A stretch of 64,000 nucleotides of DNA from DYJE01 sp041660385 (lineage in GTDB: Bacteria; Desulfobacterota; Desulfobacteria; Desulfobacterales; Desulfolunaceae). The notes under the pieces are model-generated. The model saw nothing but the letters and a program-made list of their open reading frames with translations. It was not told the DNA's origin and did no database searches. Shown piece after piece: positions 41,346 through 48,872 of the stretch. The DNA is taken from the NCBI GenBank assembly GCA_041660385.1, contig JBAZWJ010000025.1, positions 1 through 64,000 of the forward strand, in the 5' to 3' direction. The position numbers and the translations under genes are program-made. Every line of letters starts with the position of its first letter. Position 1 is the first letter of the stretch.

Positions 41346-43289
41346 CTATGAATCCATGGGAAAATAACATCTTAAAAAAACACTGGCCGCGTATCCTCGA
41401 AGAAACAGCCTCGAAAGCCAGAATAAATTCTGAGGATTTTGACTGGATTTAAAATTCCCCCAGACCGTCCGCATGGCCGACACGTTGATATACGCCTGCA
41501 TCAGCTTTGAATTTTCAATTTCCATTAGTTCACGTTCCACTTCTTCAGCATGAACCAGAAGGCGCAATCCTATGTCGGCCGCCTGGTTTCCCCGAATCCT
41601 GTTCCATCGGACCTCGTCCGGCACAATACCCTTCATGGCCCGCCTCACCAGCATCCGTTGGCCTCCGCCGTAAACGCATTCATCATCAGGAACTCCAAGG
41701 CAAAATTCAAGCAGACGGACATCCACCGTGGGATCCCTCACCTCAATTCCGTAAGCGGTCCCCATGCCGTGCCAGAAAGGACCCACATATGCCGAATTCA
41801 GACGGATTGACCGGATTCGTTCCTCACGGGGAGTGATGATTTCGGTGCTGAACATGCGCTGAAGCCCAGTCGGATGAGAGGGAAATAGCCCCGTCCTTTC
41901 GGAAAGATCCTTTGAAATGACAGAATATCTGGAGATCATCGGCCGGAAAAAACCGGGGTTCGTATTTTTTCTTTTGATCATTCGTTTCAAAAAAGGTGCC
42001 AGCAAATGAGTTTTGACTGCCGTCAGAAGACTCTGGTTCTGGGCTTTCTTCCATTGAATCAATGCATCCATTCCTTGGTCCCATTTCCCCTGGATAAACA
42101 ACCCGACAATCCTGTTGCTTCCACCATTCCAGGATATCACGGCATTTCCCATCTGGCCGGTCAGTAGCACATCGGAATTGTTTTTCCTTATTACGTCCAT
42201 CATGTCGTTGATCCAGAACATGTTGGCCAGAGCATGGGGCGGTGATTTGAACAGATGTATCGAACGGCGAATTGCGTCAAGGGGTGAAACCTGTTCCCCA
42301 GAGATGGGCCGGTGCTCGATGTTTACATATTTCCGGGCGACCGTGTGGGCAAGGTTCCACTCGTCCGGCATCTTCCCGAAGGAGGTCAGGTTGGGATGAT
42401 TCAGTGGTTTATAAGTGAAAGCCAAAATTTTTCCGCCTTGCAAATAGGCCTGTTCGGCGGCAAGTGCTGTCACGGCGGTGGAATCCAGCCCTGCGCTGAG
42501 CGTTGAAGACACGGTTCTCAAGGATCTGCGGCGCCCGGCAACGGCCCTCTCGAACAGGGATAAAAACGTTTCAAGGCACTGTGAGCTCTCAACCTGTTTA
42601 TTTGCCTGGACTTCTTCAAAGTTCCAGAATCTTTTAAGCTTCAGGCCGTCAGAATCAACCGAGATCACCTGGGAAGGGAGAAGTTTTGAAACGTTTTTCC
42701 ATAACGTGTTTTTCAGGTCACCACGGGTGTCATTCACCATAAAACAGGCCAGCTGTTTTTCATCCATTTCGTTCCGGACATCAGGATGAGCCAGAACAGC
42801 TCCCAGGCTCGAAGCGAAAACAAACAACGGGGCTTTGTAGTAATAAAACAAACCTGTGTTCCCGATATGGTCTCTTGCAACGGTCAACTTCCCCGTCCTT
42901 CCGTTCCAGAACGCAAATGACCAGTCACCGAACAATTTTTCAGGGCAGTTTTCTTCCCATTTCTTCCAGGCTCGGTAAACAAGTTCGGTGTCAGGCATGA
43001 AATGCCGCTCAGAAATCGGGATTCCAAACATGTCGCAAAGTTCATCCCGGTTGTCGAGCCTGGCCTCAGCCGTAAACTGGGAGCCGCTTTCTTTTTCATG
43101 CAGGGGGATATTTTCAAATCGTGATTCTGCTGTTATACAAAGCTGGTGGAATCCCATGGCTGAGTTCCGATCCACCAGGACTTTCCTGCTATCTGACGGA
43201 AATTTGTCAAGAACTGCCTGCATTTTCAAAAGCTTCTCAATGTTTGCACTCTCTGCGTTAATATTTACAAAACCAAATATTTCGCTCAT
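41346..43289 (-). CDS. Asparagine synthetase homologue, lasso-cyclase-like
   Basis: A 647-residue protein with the AsnB layout: an N-terminal glutaminase-like domain (1-195) and a C-terminal ATP-pyrophosphatase domain (about 225-600). The second residue is Ser, not the catalytic Cys (MSEIFGF), so glutamine cannot be split. RLDNRDELC and DWSFAFWNGRTGKLTVARDH show the fold is kept. The ATP loop is STLSAGLDSTAV, with the SxGxDS Ser-Gly-Asp-Ser pattern conserved (residues about 265-270). Loss of Cys2 is typical of lasso cyclases (McjC type) and other amide-forming relatives, which activate an Asp/Glu carboxylate with ATP. With the PqqD protein and the precursor in the same cluster, a macrolactam-forming role is the best guess. 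Confidence 0.8.
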   Translation of the reverse strand: MSEIFGFVNINAESANIEKLLKMQAVLDKFPSDSRKVLVDRNSAMGFHQLCITAESRFENIPLHEKESGSQFTAEARLDNRDELCDMFGIPISERHFMPDTELVYRAWKKWEENCPEKLFGDWSFAFWNGRTGKLTVARDHIGNTGLFYYYKAPLFVFASSLGAVLAHPDVRNEMDEKQLACFMVNDTRGDLKNTLWKNVSKLLPSQVISVDSDGLKLKRFWNFEEVQANKQVESSQCLETFLSLFERAVAGRRRSLRTVSSTLSAGLDSTAVTALAAEQAYLQGGKILAFTYKPLNHPNLTSFGKMPDEWNLAHTVARKYVNIEHRPISGEQVSPLDAIRRSIHLFKSPPHALANMFWINDMMDVIRKNNSDVLLTGQMGNAVISWNGGSNRIVGLFIQGKWDQGMDALIQWKKAQNQSLLTAVKTHLLAPFLKRMIKRKNTNPGFFRPMISRYSVISKDLSERTGLFPSHPTGLQRMFSTEIITPREERIRSIRLNSAYVGPFWHGMGTAYGIEVRDPTVDVRLLEFCLGVPDDECVYGGGQRMLVRRAMKGIVPDEVRWNRIRGNQAADIGLRLLVHAEEVERELMEIENSKLMQAYINVSAMRTVWGNFKSSQNPQNLFWLSRLFLRGYAASVFLRCYFPMDS

Positions 43290-43378
43290 AATAATTCACT
43301 CATATCAGGAAAACCGAAAAATTTCTGAAACATTTTTAATTGAATTAACAGTATATTAAACGCAACAGGAAAGATCCC

Positions 43379-44326
43379 ATGCTTTTTCATATTTATTACC
43401 CCACGCATATCTCCGGGCTGGAGCGTATGAATTCTTATGAATTTGGTACTTTCTTCCAAGCACTTTTCAAATGCATCAAAGAGCGCGGCCACGACTTGAA
43501 ATTAACATCCAACCCCATCATGCCTTTTGGCAGTCCCGGCAAAATCGTTATCAATGTCCATACCATTGCAGATCATATCAATACCTTTCATGTGAAAAGA
43601 GGTTATCTTGACAAGCAATTCTACATAGATTCAAGAGGTTACTCAGGATGGTCCGAATTGGCCTTATCAAATAGTCTTTTCGAAGAAACCCAGAATGTCG
43701 ATGAGTCAGCTGCCCGAACCTTTGTAGAGGATTACCGTAAAAACGTTATTGATCGCAACATCAGCAAATTGCCACAACCATCCCGACATTACGAACCCAA
43801 AGGAAGACCCTATTTATTCCTGCCCTTGCAGGTTTGTAACGACACGGTAATCCAGCTTTCAAGAATCGATTATTTTCAGTTTGTGACAGGCGCTGCCGAG
43901 GCTGTTCGCGGCAGCGGCATCGATCTAGTGATCAAGCGTCATCCCAGATGCAGTTCAAAAGAAGTATTCAATCTGTTGTCCCAACTGTCACAACAACCCA
44001 ATATCATCATTTCAAATACTTCGATCCCAAGCCTGATCAAACACAGCAAAGCTGTTCTGTGCATCAATTCGGGTGTGGGGTTCGAATCCCTGTTCTATTA
44101 TAAACCCGTGATCACCGTCGGGGCTTCCGATTATGAGTGGGTAACTCAACCTGTTCACACCCTGGCTGATCTGCGGTCGTTGCCGGATATGGCTGAAAGA
44201 CCGGTCGATACACGCGTTGTCGCAAAATTTCTTTATTCGGTCTGTACAAACCACTTCGTAAACGCCGACGACGAACAATCGATCCACAGAAAACTGGAAC
44301 GCATCGAACGAACGGCTGTGCGTTAG
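43379..44326 (+). CDS. Capsule-synthesis-like glycosyltransferase family protein
   Basis: A 315-residue protein, the only plus-strand gene within the cluster. It resembles the KpsS/KpsC capsule synthesis family in its C-terminal half: DLVIKRHPRC (about 180-190), NPNIIISNTSIPSLIKHSKAV-like core and NSGVGFESLFYYKPVITVG (about 225-243), a GT-B nucleotide-sugar site. The N-terminal half is unusual and lacks a clear match. No signal or membrane helix is seen. Its 3' end overlaps that of the radical SAM gene by 4 nt, tail to tail. It may glycosylate a product of the cluster or belong to surface polysaccharide synthesis; the sequence does not decide. Confidence 0.6.
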   Translation: MLFHIYYPTHISGLERMNSYEFGTFFQALFKCIKERGHDLKLTSNPIMPFGSPGKIVINVHTIADHINTFHVKRGYLDKQFYIDSRGYSGWSELALSNSLFEETQNVDESAARTFVEDYRKNVIDRNISKLPQPSRHYEPKGRPYLFLPLQVCNDTVIQLSRIDYFQFVTGAAEAVRGSGIDLVIKRHPRCSSKEVFNLLSQLSQQPNIIISNTSIPSLIKHSKAVLCINSGVGFESLFYYKPVITVGASDYEWVTQPVHTLADLRSLPDMAERPVDTRVVAKFLYSVCTNHFVNADDEQSIHRKLERIERTAVR

Positions 44327-45363
44327 GGGCAGCATGCATTTAACCCGGAACCAGGCTCGGGCTTCGGAACCATGTCGTTCTGCCAATACGCTTCCACCGC
44401 CCTTGCAAGTGAACCGAAATAGAAACTGCTCATGGTGCAACCCGCACACCTATCGCATACCGGCAATGAATCAAAGTCACCGGCCAGGTGCCTTGCACGG
44501 ATATCCTTGGCGGCAGATCCTGAATACAGATTATCCAGCCTGACCTGCGCCAGATTTCCAATATTCAGCTCAGCGTTCACATCCCCCATGCAACACAGAG
44601 TCGTGAGCCCGTTTGTAAGGACCATAACGCTGTTCAGCATATTAGGGCAGGGGATTTTTTCTTTCCAGTTGTACGGCACCACCGGATTAGTCCGGACCTG
44701 GCCGTACTGATAGACAAAATTAACACAAATGGCTTGAACCTTATTCCGCCAACGCATGAAAATTCCCGGAATCGCTGCAAGATTGCTCTTCTGAACCGTA
44801 ACGCGCAGAACAACATCCGGGAACCCACGGTTCAAGTTCTTCTTTACCCTGATCAGACTTTCAATATGATTCACCACCGTTTCATAATCTGCACCGGAAT
44901 GAACGCCTCCATGGGATTCCTGATCGTCTCCGTCGAGTGATACGGTGATCCGCTTGATACCGGCTTTGATCAACTCTTTTGATAGAGAGGAGGTGAGCAG
45001 CAAGCCATTGGTCACCAGACCGATTTCGTCGATGCCTCTTCCGGTTGCATAAGCGATCCGGTCAACCAGGCGTTCATCAAGAAGCGGTTCGCCCACTCCG
45101 TTGAAATTAACTCTGACCCGGAACGGAGCGATATGATCGATGACTGCATAAAAAACATCATCCGGCATAAACGATGCTTCCCGCCGGATTCTGCTCCGGT
45201 CACACATGGCACACGAAAGCTGGCATGCGGACGACGTTTCTATGGATACGTTTTTCGGGGTCTTTGCCACGCAACCTGTTTGAATGAAATGACGGTATTC
45301 AAGTGGGTACGTGACCTTGTTGTCTCTTATGAGTTTTTCAAAATCCATCGGCCAGGTCAACAC
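44323..45363 (-). CDS. Radical SAM protein with SPASM-like C-terminal cysteines
   Basis: A 346-residue protein from a GTG at 45363 with AAAGGAG 8 nt upstream. The [4Fe-4S] SAM cluster motif is CQLSCAMC (Cys47, 51, 54), preceded by SIETSSA. NGVGEPLL is the GGE-like SAM-binding motif. A C-terminal set of cysteines (PCPNML, TLCCMGD, PVCDRCAGC) fits a SPASM-type domain holding auxiliary Fe-S clusters, as in enzymes that modify RiPP precursors. No separate recognition domain is fused, so the PqqD protein encoded at 48570 could deliver the substrate. Alternative: a SPASM enzyme for carbohydrate or cofactor chemistry. Confidence 0.8.
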   Translation of the reverse strand: MLTWPMDFEKLIRDNKVTYPLEYRHFIQTGCVAKTPKNVSIETSSACQLSCAMCDRSRIRREASFMPDDVFYAVIDHIAPFRVRVNFNGVGEPLLDERLVDRIAYATGRGIDEIGLVTNGLLLTSSLSKELIKAGIKRITVSLDGDDQESHGGVHSGADYETVVNHIESLIRVKKNLNRGFPDVVLRVTVQKSNLAAIPGIFMRWRNKVQAICVNFVYQYGQVRTNPVVPYNWKEKIPCPNMLNSVMVLTNGLTTLCCMGDVNAELNIGNLAQVRLDNLYSGSAAKDIRARHLAGDFDSLPVCDRCAGCTMSSFYFGSLARAVEAYWQNDMVPKPEPGSGLNACCP

Positions 45364-45409
45364 GGCCTTTTCTCCTTTAACCGTTTAATCATTTTCGATG
45401 CTTAATCGT

Positions 45410-46924
45410 TTACACCGTAACGGTACGAAACGTTCGTTCATGGGATAAGCCGGACATTGACGCCGCTTTTCTTTCAGCCCAGTATGTTTTCGCGCTTATC
45501 AGGTCAGAAAATCCATGTTCAATACGGATATAGGATTTCAGATGATGGAGGTCCCTGTGTTCTTCCGACTGACGATCCTGTGAGACCGATTGGGGCTCTT
45601 TCAAGAGAGTTCTGACCATTCCGGCATTCACAAAATCCGCGCCCGCCACCTGCTTGAGACCTATTGTCCACGATCCGGAAGGCGTGATCCGTTTTTCTTC
45701 AAACGATTGATCAAAGCCTTCATCCATCCGTTCTCTGGGGATGATCATGGCTTCGAAACAATGGAAAAACAGGTTGCTGTTATCCTGCGGTAAGGAATCG
45801 ATCAGTTCGGGATGAAACAGGAGACAGAAATCCCCGTTTTCAGTTTCCAACAATTTCCACAAAGCGTCCCGAACACCTTTTTCTTGAAAAAGCGCGACGA
45901 TTTTACCCAGATTCTCTTGACTGCCCTTGGCCGATATCCGGACAATGTACCCTGAATCACTGATTGTTTCATGATCGGCGACAACCGGCCGAGCCAGCCG
46001 TTTCCGCATTCCCGATGACTGATATCTTTCCTTGTAGATGGTTGAACAATAATTGAGGGAAAAATCAAAATCCTGGTCAGCCGATTGTTTTAATAATCGA
46101 AGCGCAGTCATTTCCGAATCATGAATCACAAGCCCACTGTCTCGAGTGTGAAACATGGAATAGTCGCGGCCACTTATTTTTTTGAAATTATACTGTGATA
46201 AATTCAGCTGATGCACATTGAAATGCTTGACACCGATGTCCCCAAGGGGCGGCAAAATCTGAATAACACGCTCAAAATCCTCGGGAATCGCCGGAATTTC
46301 CACAGTAACCGTATCAAAAAAACGCCGGGCCAGACGCACAGGCCCCCAATCGTAATCCCTGGCGCTCAGGTTGAACCGGATTTCATCCATCCCCGCGTCC
46401 CGCAAATCTTTCAGTTTCCGTTCATCCACAAGGTCGCCGTTCGTGTAAAACCATGTATAAACACTGTCTCCGAACTTCTTTTTGATCCGGTTCAGGAACA
46501 ATAGAAGTTTTTCCATGACCAGAAGGGGCTCCCCTCCGCTGAACCCCACTCCTTTGAAACCAAAGGCTTCAATATAATCTACATAGTGGTCCGGGTCATG
46601 GAATACCATCCCGGCAGATGAGGTCGGCCGTTCATGCGCCATGGTTCTGTTCTGAGGGCAGAAAAAACAGTCGCGTGTACAAAGACCGTTGATGTATAAA
46701 AAGGAAATCAGGCCGTTGACACAAGTCTCACAACCCCGGGACATGATTCCTTTAAAAACTTTGGTCCCCCCTGCCCGGAATTGAAGGCCGCTGATCTCCA
46801 GGGAATCCATCAGTATTGATCTTTTCGTTTTCGCCGTTTCAGCGGATTCATCGGAAACATGCTGATTAAGCTTCCATTCCTGAAACTGTCTGAGGCTTTG
46901 AGCGCCGTAAGTTATGTTCATCAT
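45410..46924 (-). CDS. Radical SAM protein of unusual type
   Basis: A 504-residue protein overlapping the preceding sulfotransferase stop by 4 nt (ATGA). The cluster motif CTRDCFFC (Cys82, 86, 89) follows an extra Cys pair (GCETC, 65-68). VGFSGGEPLLV is the SAM-binding GGEP motif, and WFYTNGDLVD follows. The C-terminal 270 residues include two stretches I cannot assign, one with NYCSTIYKERYQ. The region around residues 60-200 recalls pyruvate formate-lyase-activating-like enzymes of anaerobes. Its place in the operon directly after two sulfotransferases and the precursor makes a peptide-modifying role plausible, but the family itself does not show this. Confidence 0.75.
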   Translation of the reverse strand: MMNITYGAQSLRQFQEWKLNQHVSDESAETAKTKRSILMDSLEISGLQFRAGGTKVFKGIMSRGCETCVNGLISFLYINGLCTRDCFFCPQNRTMAHERPTSSAGMVFHDPDHYVDYIEAFGFKGVGFSGGEPLLVMEKLLLFLNRIKKKFGDSVYTWFYTNGDLVDERKLKDLRDAGMDEIRFNLSARDYDWGPVRLARRFFDTVTVEIPAIPEDFERVIQILPPLGDIGVKHFNVHQLNLSQYNFKKISGRDYSMFHTRDSGLVIHDSEMTALRLLKQSADQDFDFSLNYCSTIYKERYQSSGMRKRLARPVVADHETISDSGYIVRISAKGSQENLGKIVALFQEKGVRDALWKLLETENGDFCLLFHPELIDSLPQDNSNLFFHCFEAMIIPRERMDEGFDQSFEEKRITPSGSWTIGLKQVAGADFVNAGMVRTLLKEPQSVSQDRQSEEHRDLHHLKSYIRIEHGFSDLISAKTYWAERKAASMSGLSHERTFRTVTV

Positions 46925-47610
46925 TTCCTTCCGGTTTTATTTTCAAATTCATAGCCCAGGAGTTTGATATCCTCTCTATAAAAGTCGGCCACAAGATCCT
47001 TTGTTTCATCATCATAATAAACCGAATAATGGTCATGATCGCTTTTTCTCAACCATGGGAATTGATCGCTGACAAAGGATTGGCCCGGCCGGATAATCAT
47101 CAGGATTTTTTCAAGATCAACCTGTAAATTTTCAAATCTTCCGATGTAATCTATCGGAATATCTGAAAGATTTTTATGAGTCCAGTGGTATTGAGGTAAA
47201 AAATGTGACACGTTCTCTCCGAAATGCTGGAGTCCGTCTTTCACAAAGGATTTGAAAGACAAGTTGAAAGCTTTCAGCTTCCAGGCGTTTTCCAAGTCTT
47301 TCAGCGACCCTCCACCGCCATGGGAAAGATAGACAAAGGCTGAAAGAACTCGATCCCAGGGATTTCGCACAAAAGCGAACTGAAAGAAACTCCTTTCAAT
47401 GACGGCGCTGTCATGTGTTCTCAATTCTTCTCTCAACTGCTCGGCTGTCAGGTGCTGGTAAAGATAAAGAATGTCATCTGGGTCTGGCCGAAAGTCCGGG
47501 GTCGGACGAAAGTTTCTTTTCATGTCGTATCCGGCAAGGTACCTCTTGATGCTCGTTCCAGCTGTTTTCGGTACATGGACGAATATATAACGCTCTTTCA
47601 GGCTGATCAT
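46921..47610 (-). CDS. Sulfotransferase (Sulfotransfer_2 type)
   Basis: A 229-residue protein. IFVHVPKTAGTSIKRYL (residues 9-25) is the 5'-phosphosulfate loop of the Golgi/heparan-type Sulfotransfer_2 family, and FAFVRNPWDRVLSAFVYL (about 78-95) is the 3'-phosphate site. Both are intact. The rest is helical with aromatic-rich loops that would shape the acceptor site. It lies 31 nt after the smaller sulfotransferase and overlaps the radical SAM gene by 4 nt. The family usually acts on sugars, and tyrosylprotein sulfotransferases have a related fold; the acceptor here is open. Confidence 0.85.
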   Translation of the reverse strand: MISLKERYIFVHVPKTAGTSIKRYLAGYDMKRNFRPTPDFRPDPDDILYLYQHLTAEQLREELRTHDSAVIERSFFQFAFVRNPWDRVLSAFVYLSHGGGGSLKDLENAWKLKAFNLSFKSFVKDGLQHFGENVSHFLPQYHWTHKNLSDIPIDYIGRFENLQVDLEKILMIIRPGQSFVSDQFPWLRKSDHDHYSVYYDDETKDLVADFYREDIKLLGYEFENKTGRK

Positions 47611-47641
47611 ATGTGCAACCGGAACTCAATAAATGAAAATG

Positions 47642-48331
47642 TCAGTCTTTCTCGACTGACAATAGATGATTGAAATAACGATGGAGATAACGTTCGCACA
47701 AAACTTTTCCAAGCATTGATTTGACATGATTTTCAATCTCTTCAACTGTTTTTCTGGAAGCAGTCCGGGCATGGTGTCGAAAATCAAGAAGGTTGTTGCG
47801 GGTATGGGAAAACCTTCTCCTGTGGTATATCATGACGGACTTTTTTTGATGGAATTCCATATCGAACTCCTGAATGTTATGTGCGATACCGATGAAGTCA
47901 AGAATTCGGATTACTACGGAGAAGTCGCTGACGATGTCTTCATAGTACGCCAACACTTTATCTCCGGGAAAATTGTGATACGCCTTGATATTTTCCGAAT
48001 ACGATTCAAGATACTCCAGTTCCGGAGATAATTCCCCCAAATGGCATTCACGGAAATCCCTCAACACCAGAATCATTCTTTTGAACAAAGGTTCGCCCAG
48101 ACCGTTACACAAGGCCTGCCAGCAATCGTGAGAACCGTTTCGTGTATTTCCCCTCACATCGTGCGTCCGGCTGACAATTGGTTTTCCTGTCTCAACGAGC
48201 ATGGGCCTGCCTGGAGTCTTTTTTCCCGAAAAGAACTCGATGCAATACCGCAGCCAGTTCAAACCGCTTCTGGGATGGGAAACGATGATAATATCGTTGT
48301 TCCGATCCCCTGAAGTCGATGACTCGATCAA
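47642..48331 (-). CDS. Small sulfotransferase-like protein coupled to the precursor gene
   Basis: A 229-residue protein from a TTG at 48331 that overlaps the precursor stop codon (TTGA). IIVSHPRSGLNWLRYCI (residues about 15-31) is a 5'-phosphosulfate loop with the usual Arg-Ser-Gly. MILVLRDFRECHLGEL (about 85-100) stands where the 3'-phosphate site is expected, with Arg-Asp in place of Arg-(N/D)P. Translation is probably coupled to the peptide gene, which suggests that the enzyme acts on that peptide; if so, Tyr44 (if retained), Thr or Ser hydroxyls would be acceptors. The degenerate 3'-phosphate site leaves some doubt about activity. Confidence 0.75.
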   Translation of the reverse strand: MIESSTSGDRNNDIIIVSHPRSGLNWLRYCIEFFSGKKTPGRPMLVETGKPIVSRTHDVRGNTRNGSHDCWQALCNGLGEPLFKRMILVLRDFRECHLGELSPELEYLESYSENIKAYHNFPGDKVLAYYEDIVSDFSVVIRILDFIGIAHNIQEFDMEFHQKKSVMIYHRRRFSHTRNNLLDFRHHARTASRKTVEEIENHVKSMLGKVLCERYLHRYFNHLLSVEKD

Positions 48332-48501
48332 GAAAATGCTCCCGTGTCCAAGAAGGTCGGCCCGCCATTATAAGTGTCTTTCAGCGCATCAAGTTTGATC
48401 AGATCAGGTGTCTCGTAAACTCTTTTTAACGTTTTTTCATTTCCGCTTTCAACGGCATCGGGTTTTTTTCCCGGGATATTCTCAGAATCGTTCATAACCA
48501 T
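48328..48501 (-). CDS. Predicted RiPP precursor peptide, lasso-like leader
   Basis: A 57-residue gene below the size cut-off of most gene callers. GGAGG (48507-48511) lies 5 nt before ATG 48501. Residues 1-28 are charged and variable. VYETPDLIKLD (28-38) matches the YxxPxL leader motif bound by PqqD/B1 recognition proteins of lasso peptides, and Thr43 fits the conserved leader Thr near the cleavage site. The C-terminal part is YNGGPTFLDTGAFS (44-57), with Asp52 as the only acidic residue and a terminal Ser. If cut after Tyr44, the core would start at Asn45 with an 8-residue ring to Asp52; a Gly46 start would give a 7-residue ring. Neither cut can be proven. The stop overlaps the sulfotransferase start. 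Confidence 0.7.
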   Translation of the reverse strand: MVMNDSENIPGKKPDAVESGNEKTLKRVYETPDLIKLDALKDTYNGGPTFLDTGAFS

Positions 48502-48543
48502 AATTTCCTCCGTATAATTGATCGTTGTATATAGAACATCTTG

Positions 48544-48570
48544 AAAAAACGGCTCTTTTTCCTAAGCCGT
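48544..48570 (-). terminator. Intrinsic terminator/attenuator between the pqqD-like gene and the precursor
   Basis: On the minus strand, ACGGCT, a short A-rich loop and AGCCGT are followed by a T-run (GTTTTTTC). It begins at the stop codon of the PqqD-type gene and lies about 45 nt before the precursor start, so read-through would set the ratio of precursor to modifying enzymes, or the precursor has its own promoter. Confidence 0.6.
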
Positions 48571-48845
48571 CATGCCATGATGACCAGGTTCTCTGACATT
48601 AATTTTTCTAAGAATTGAACAAGTTCTTGATCGCTCTTTTCTTTTACGACATCAAAAGCCCGGGCAACTTCAATGGCAATATCTCCCACTTTCCGTCTTT
48701 CCTTTACCAATTCCCAGATGAAAGTTCCCACTGAATTCAAAGCATAATAGGAACCGCTATCAGCATCCATCATGACAATTTCGCCATCAACCATGGTGGA
48801 GACAACTTTGTCGTTCAACATGACGTTTGAAGTAAAATCAAGCAT
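48570..48845 (-). CDS. PqqD-family RiPP recognition protein (lasso B1-like)
   Basis: A 91-residue protein with AGGAGG before ATG 48845. It has the PqqD winged-helix fold signature: VMVDGEIVMMDADSGSYYALNSVG (in the usual place, residues about 17-41) then FIWELV and a C-terminal helix pair (QELVQFLEKLMSENLV). Such stand-alone RRE proteins grip the leader peptide and present it to the modifying enzymes. It sits upstream of the precursor and 27 nt downstream of the oxygenase gene. In lasso pathways B1 works with a B2 protease, which is not found in this window. Confidence 0.88.
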   Translation of the reverse strand: MLDFTSNVMLNDKVVSTMVDGEIVMMDADSGSYYALNSVGTFIWELVKERRKVGDIAIEVARAFDVVKEKSDQELVQFLEKLMSENLVIMA

Positions 48846-48872
48846 TTATTCCTCCTTTTATTTCATTATAGA

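Noticed and set aside
44065..44095. GGGGTTCGAATCCCT resembles a tRNA T-arm.
   Set aside because: It lies within the capsule-type gene, encodes a conserved segment (GVGFESL), and no acceptor, D or anticodon arm can be built around it.
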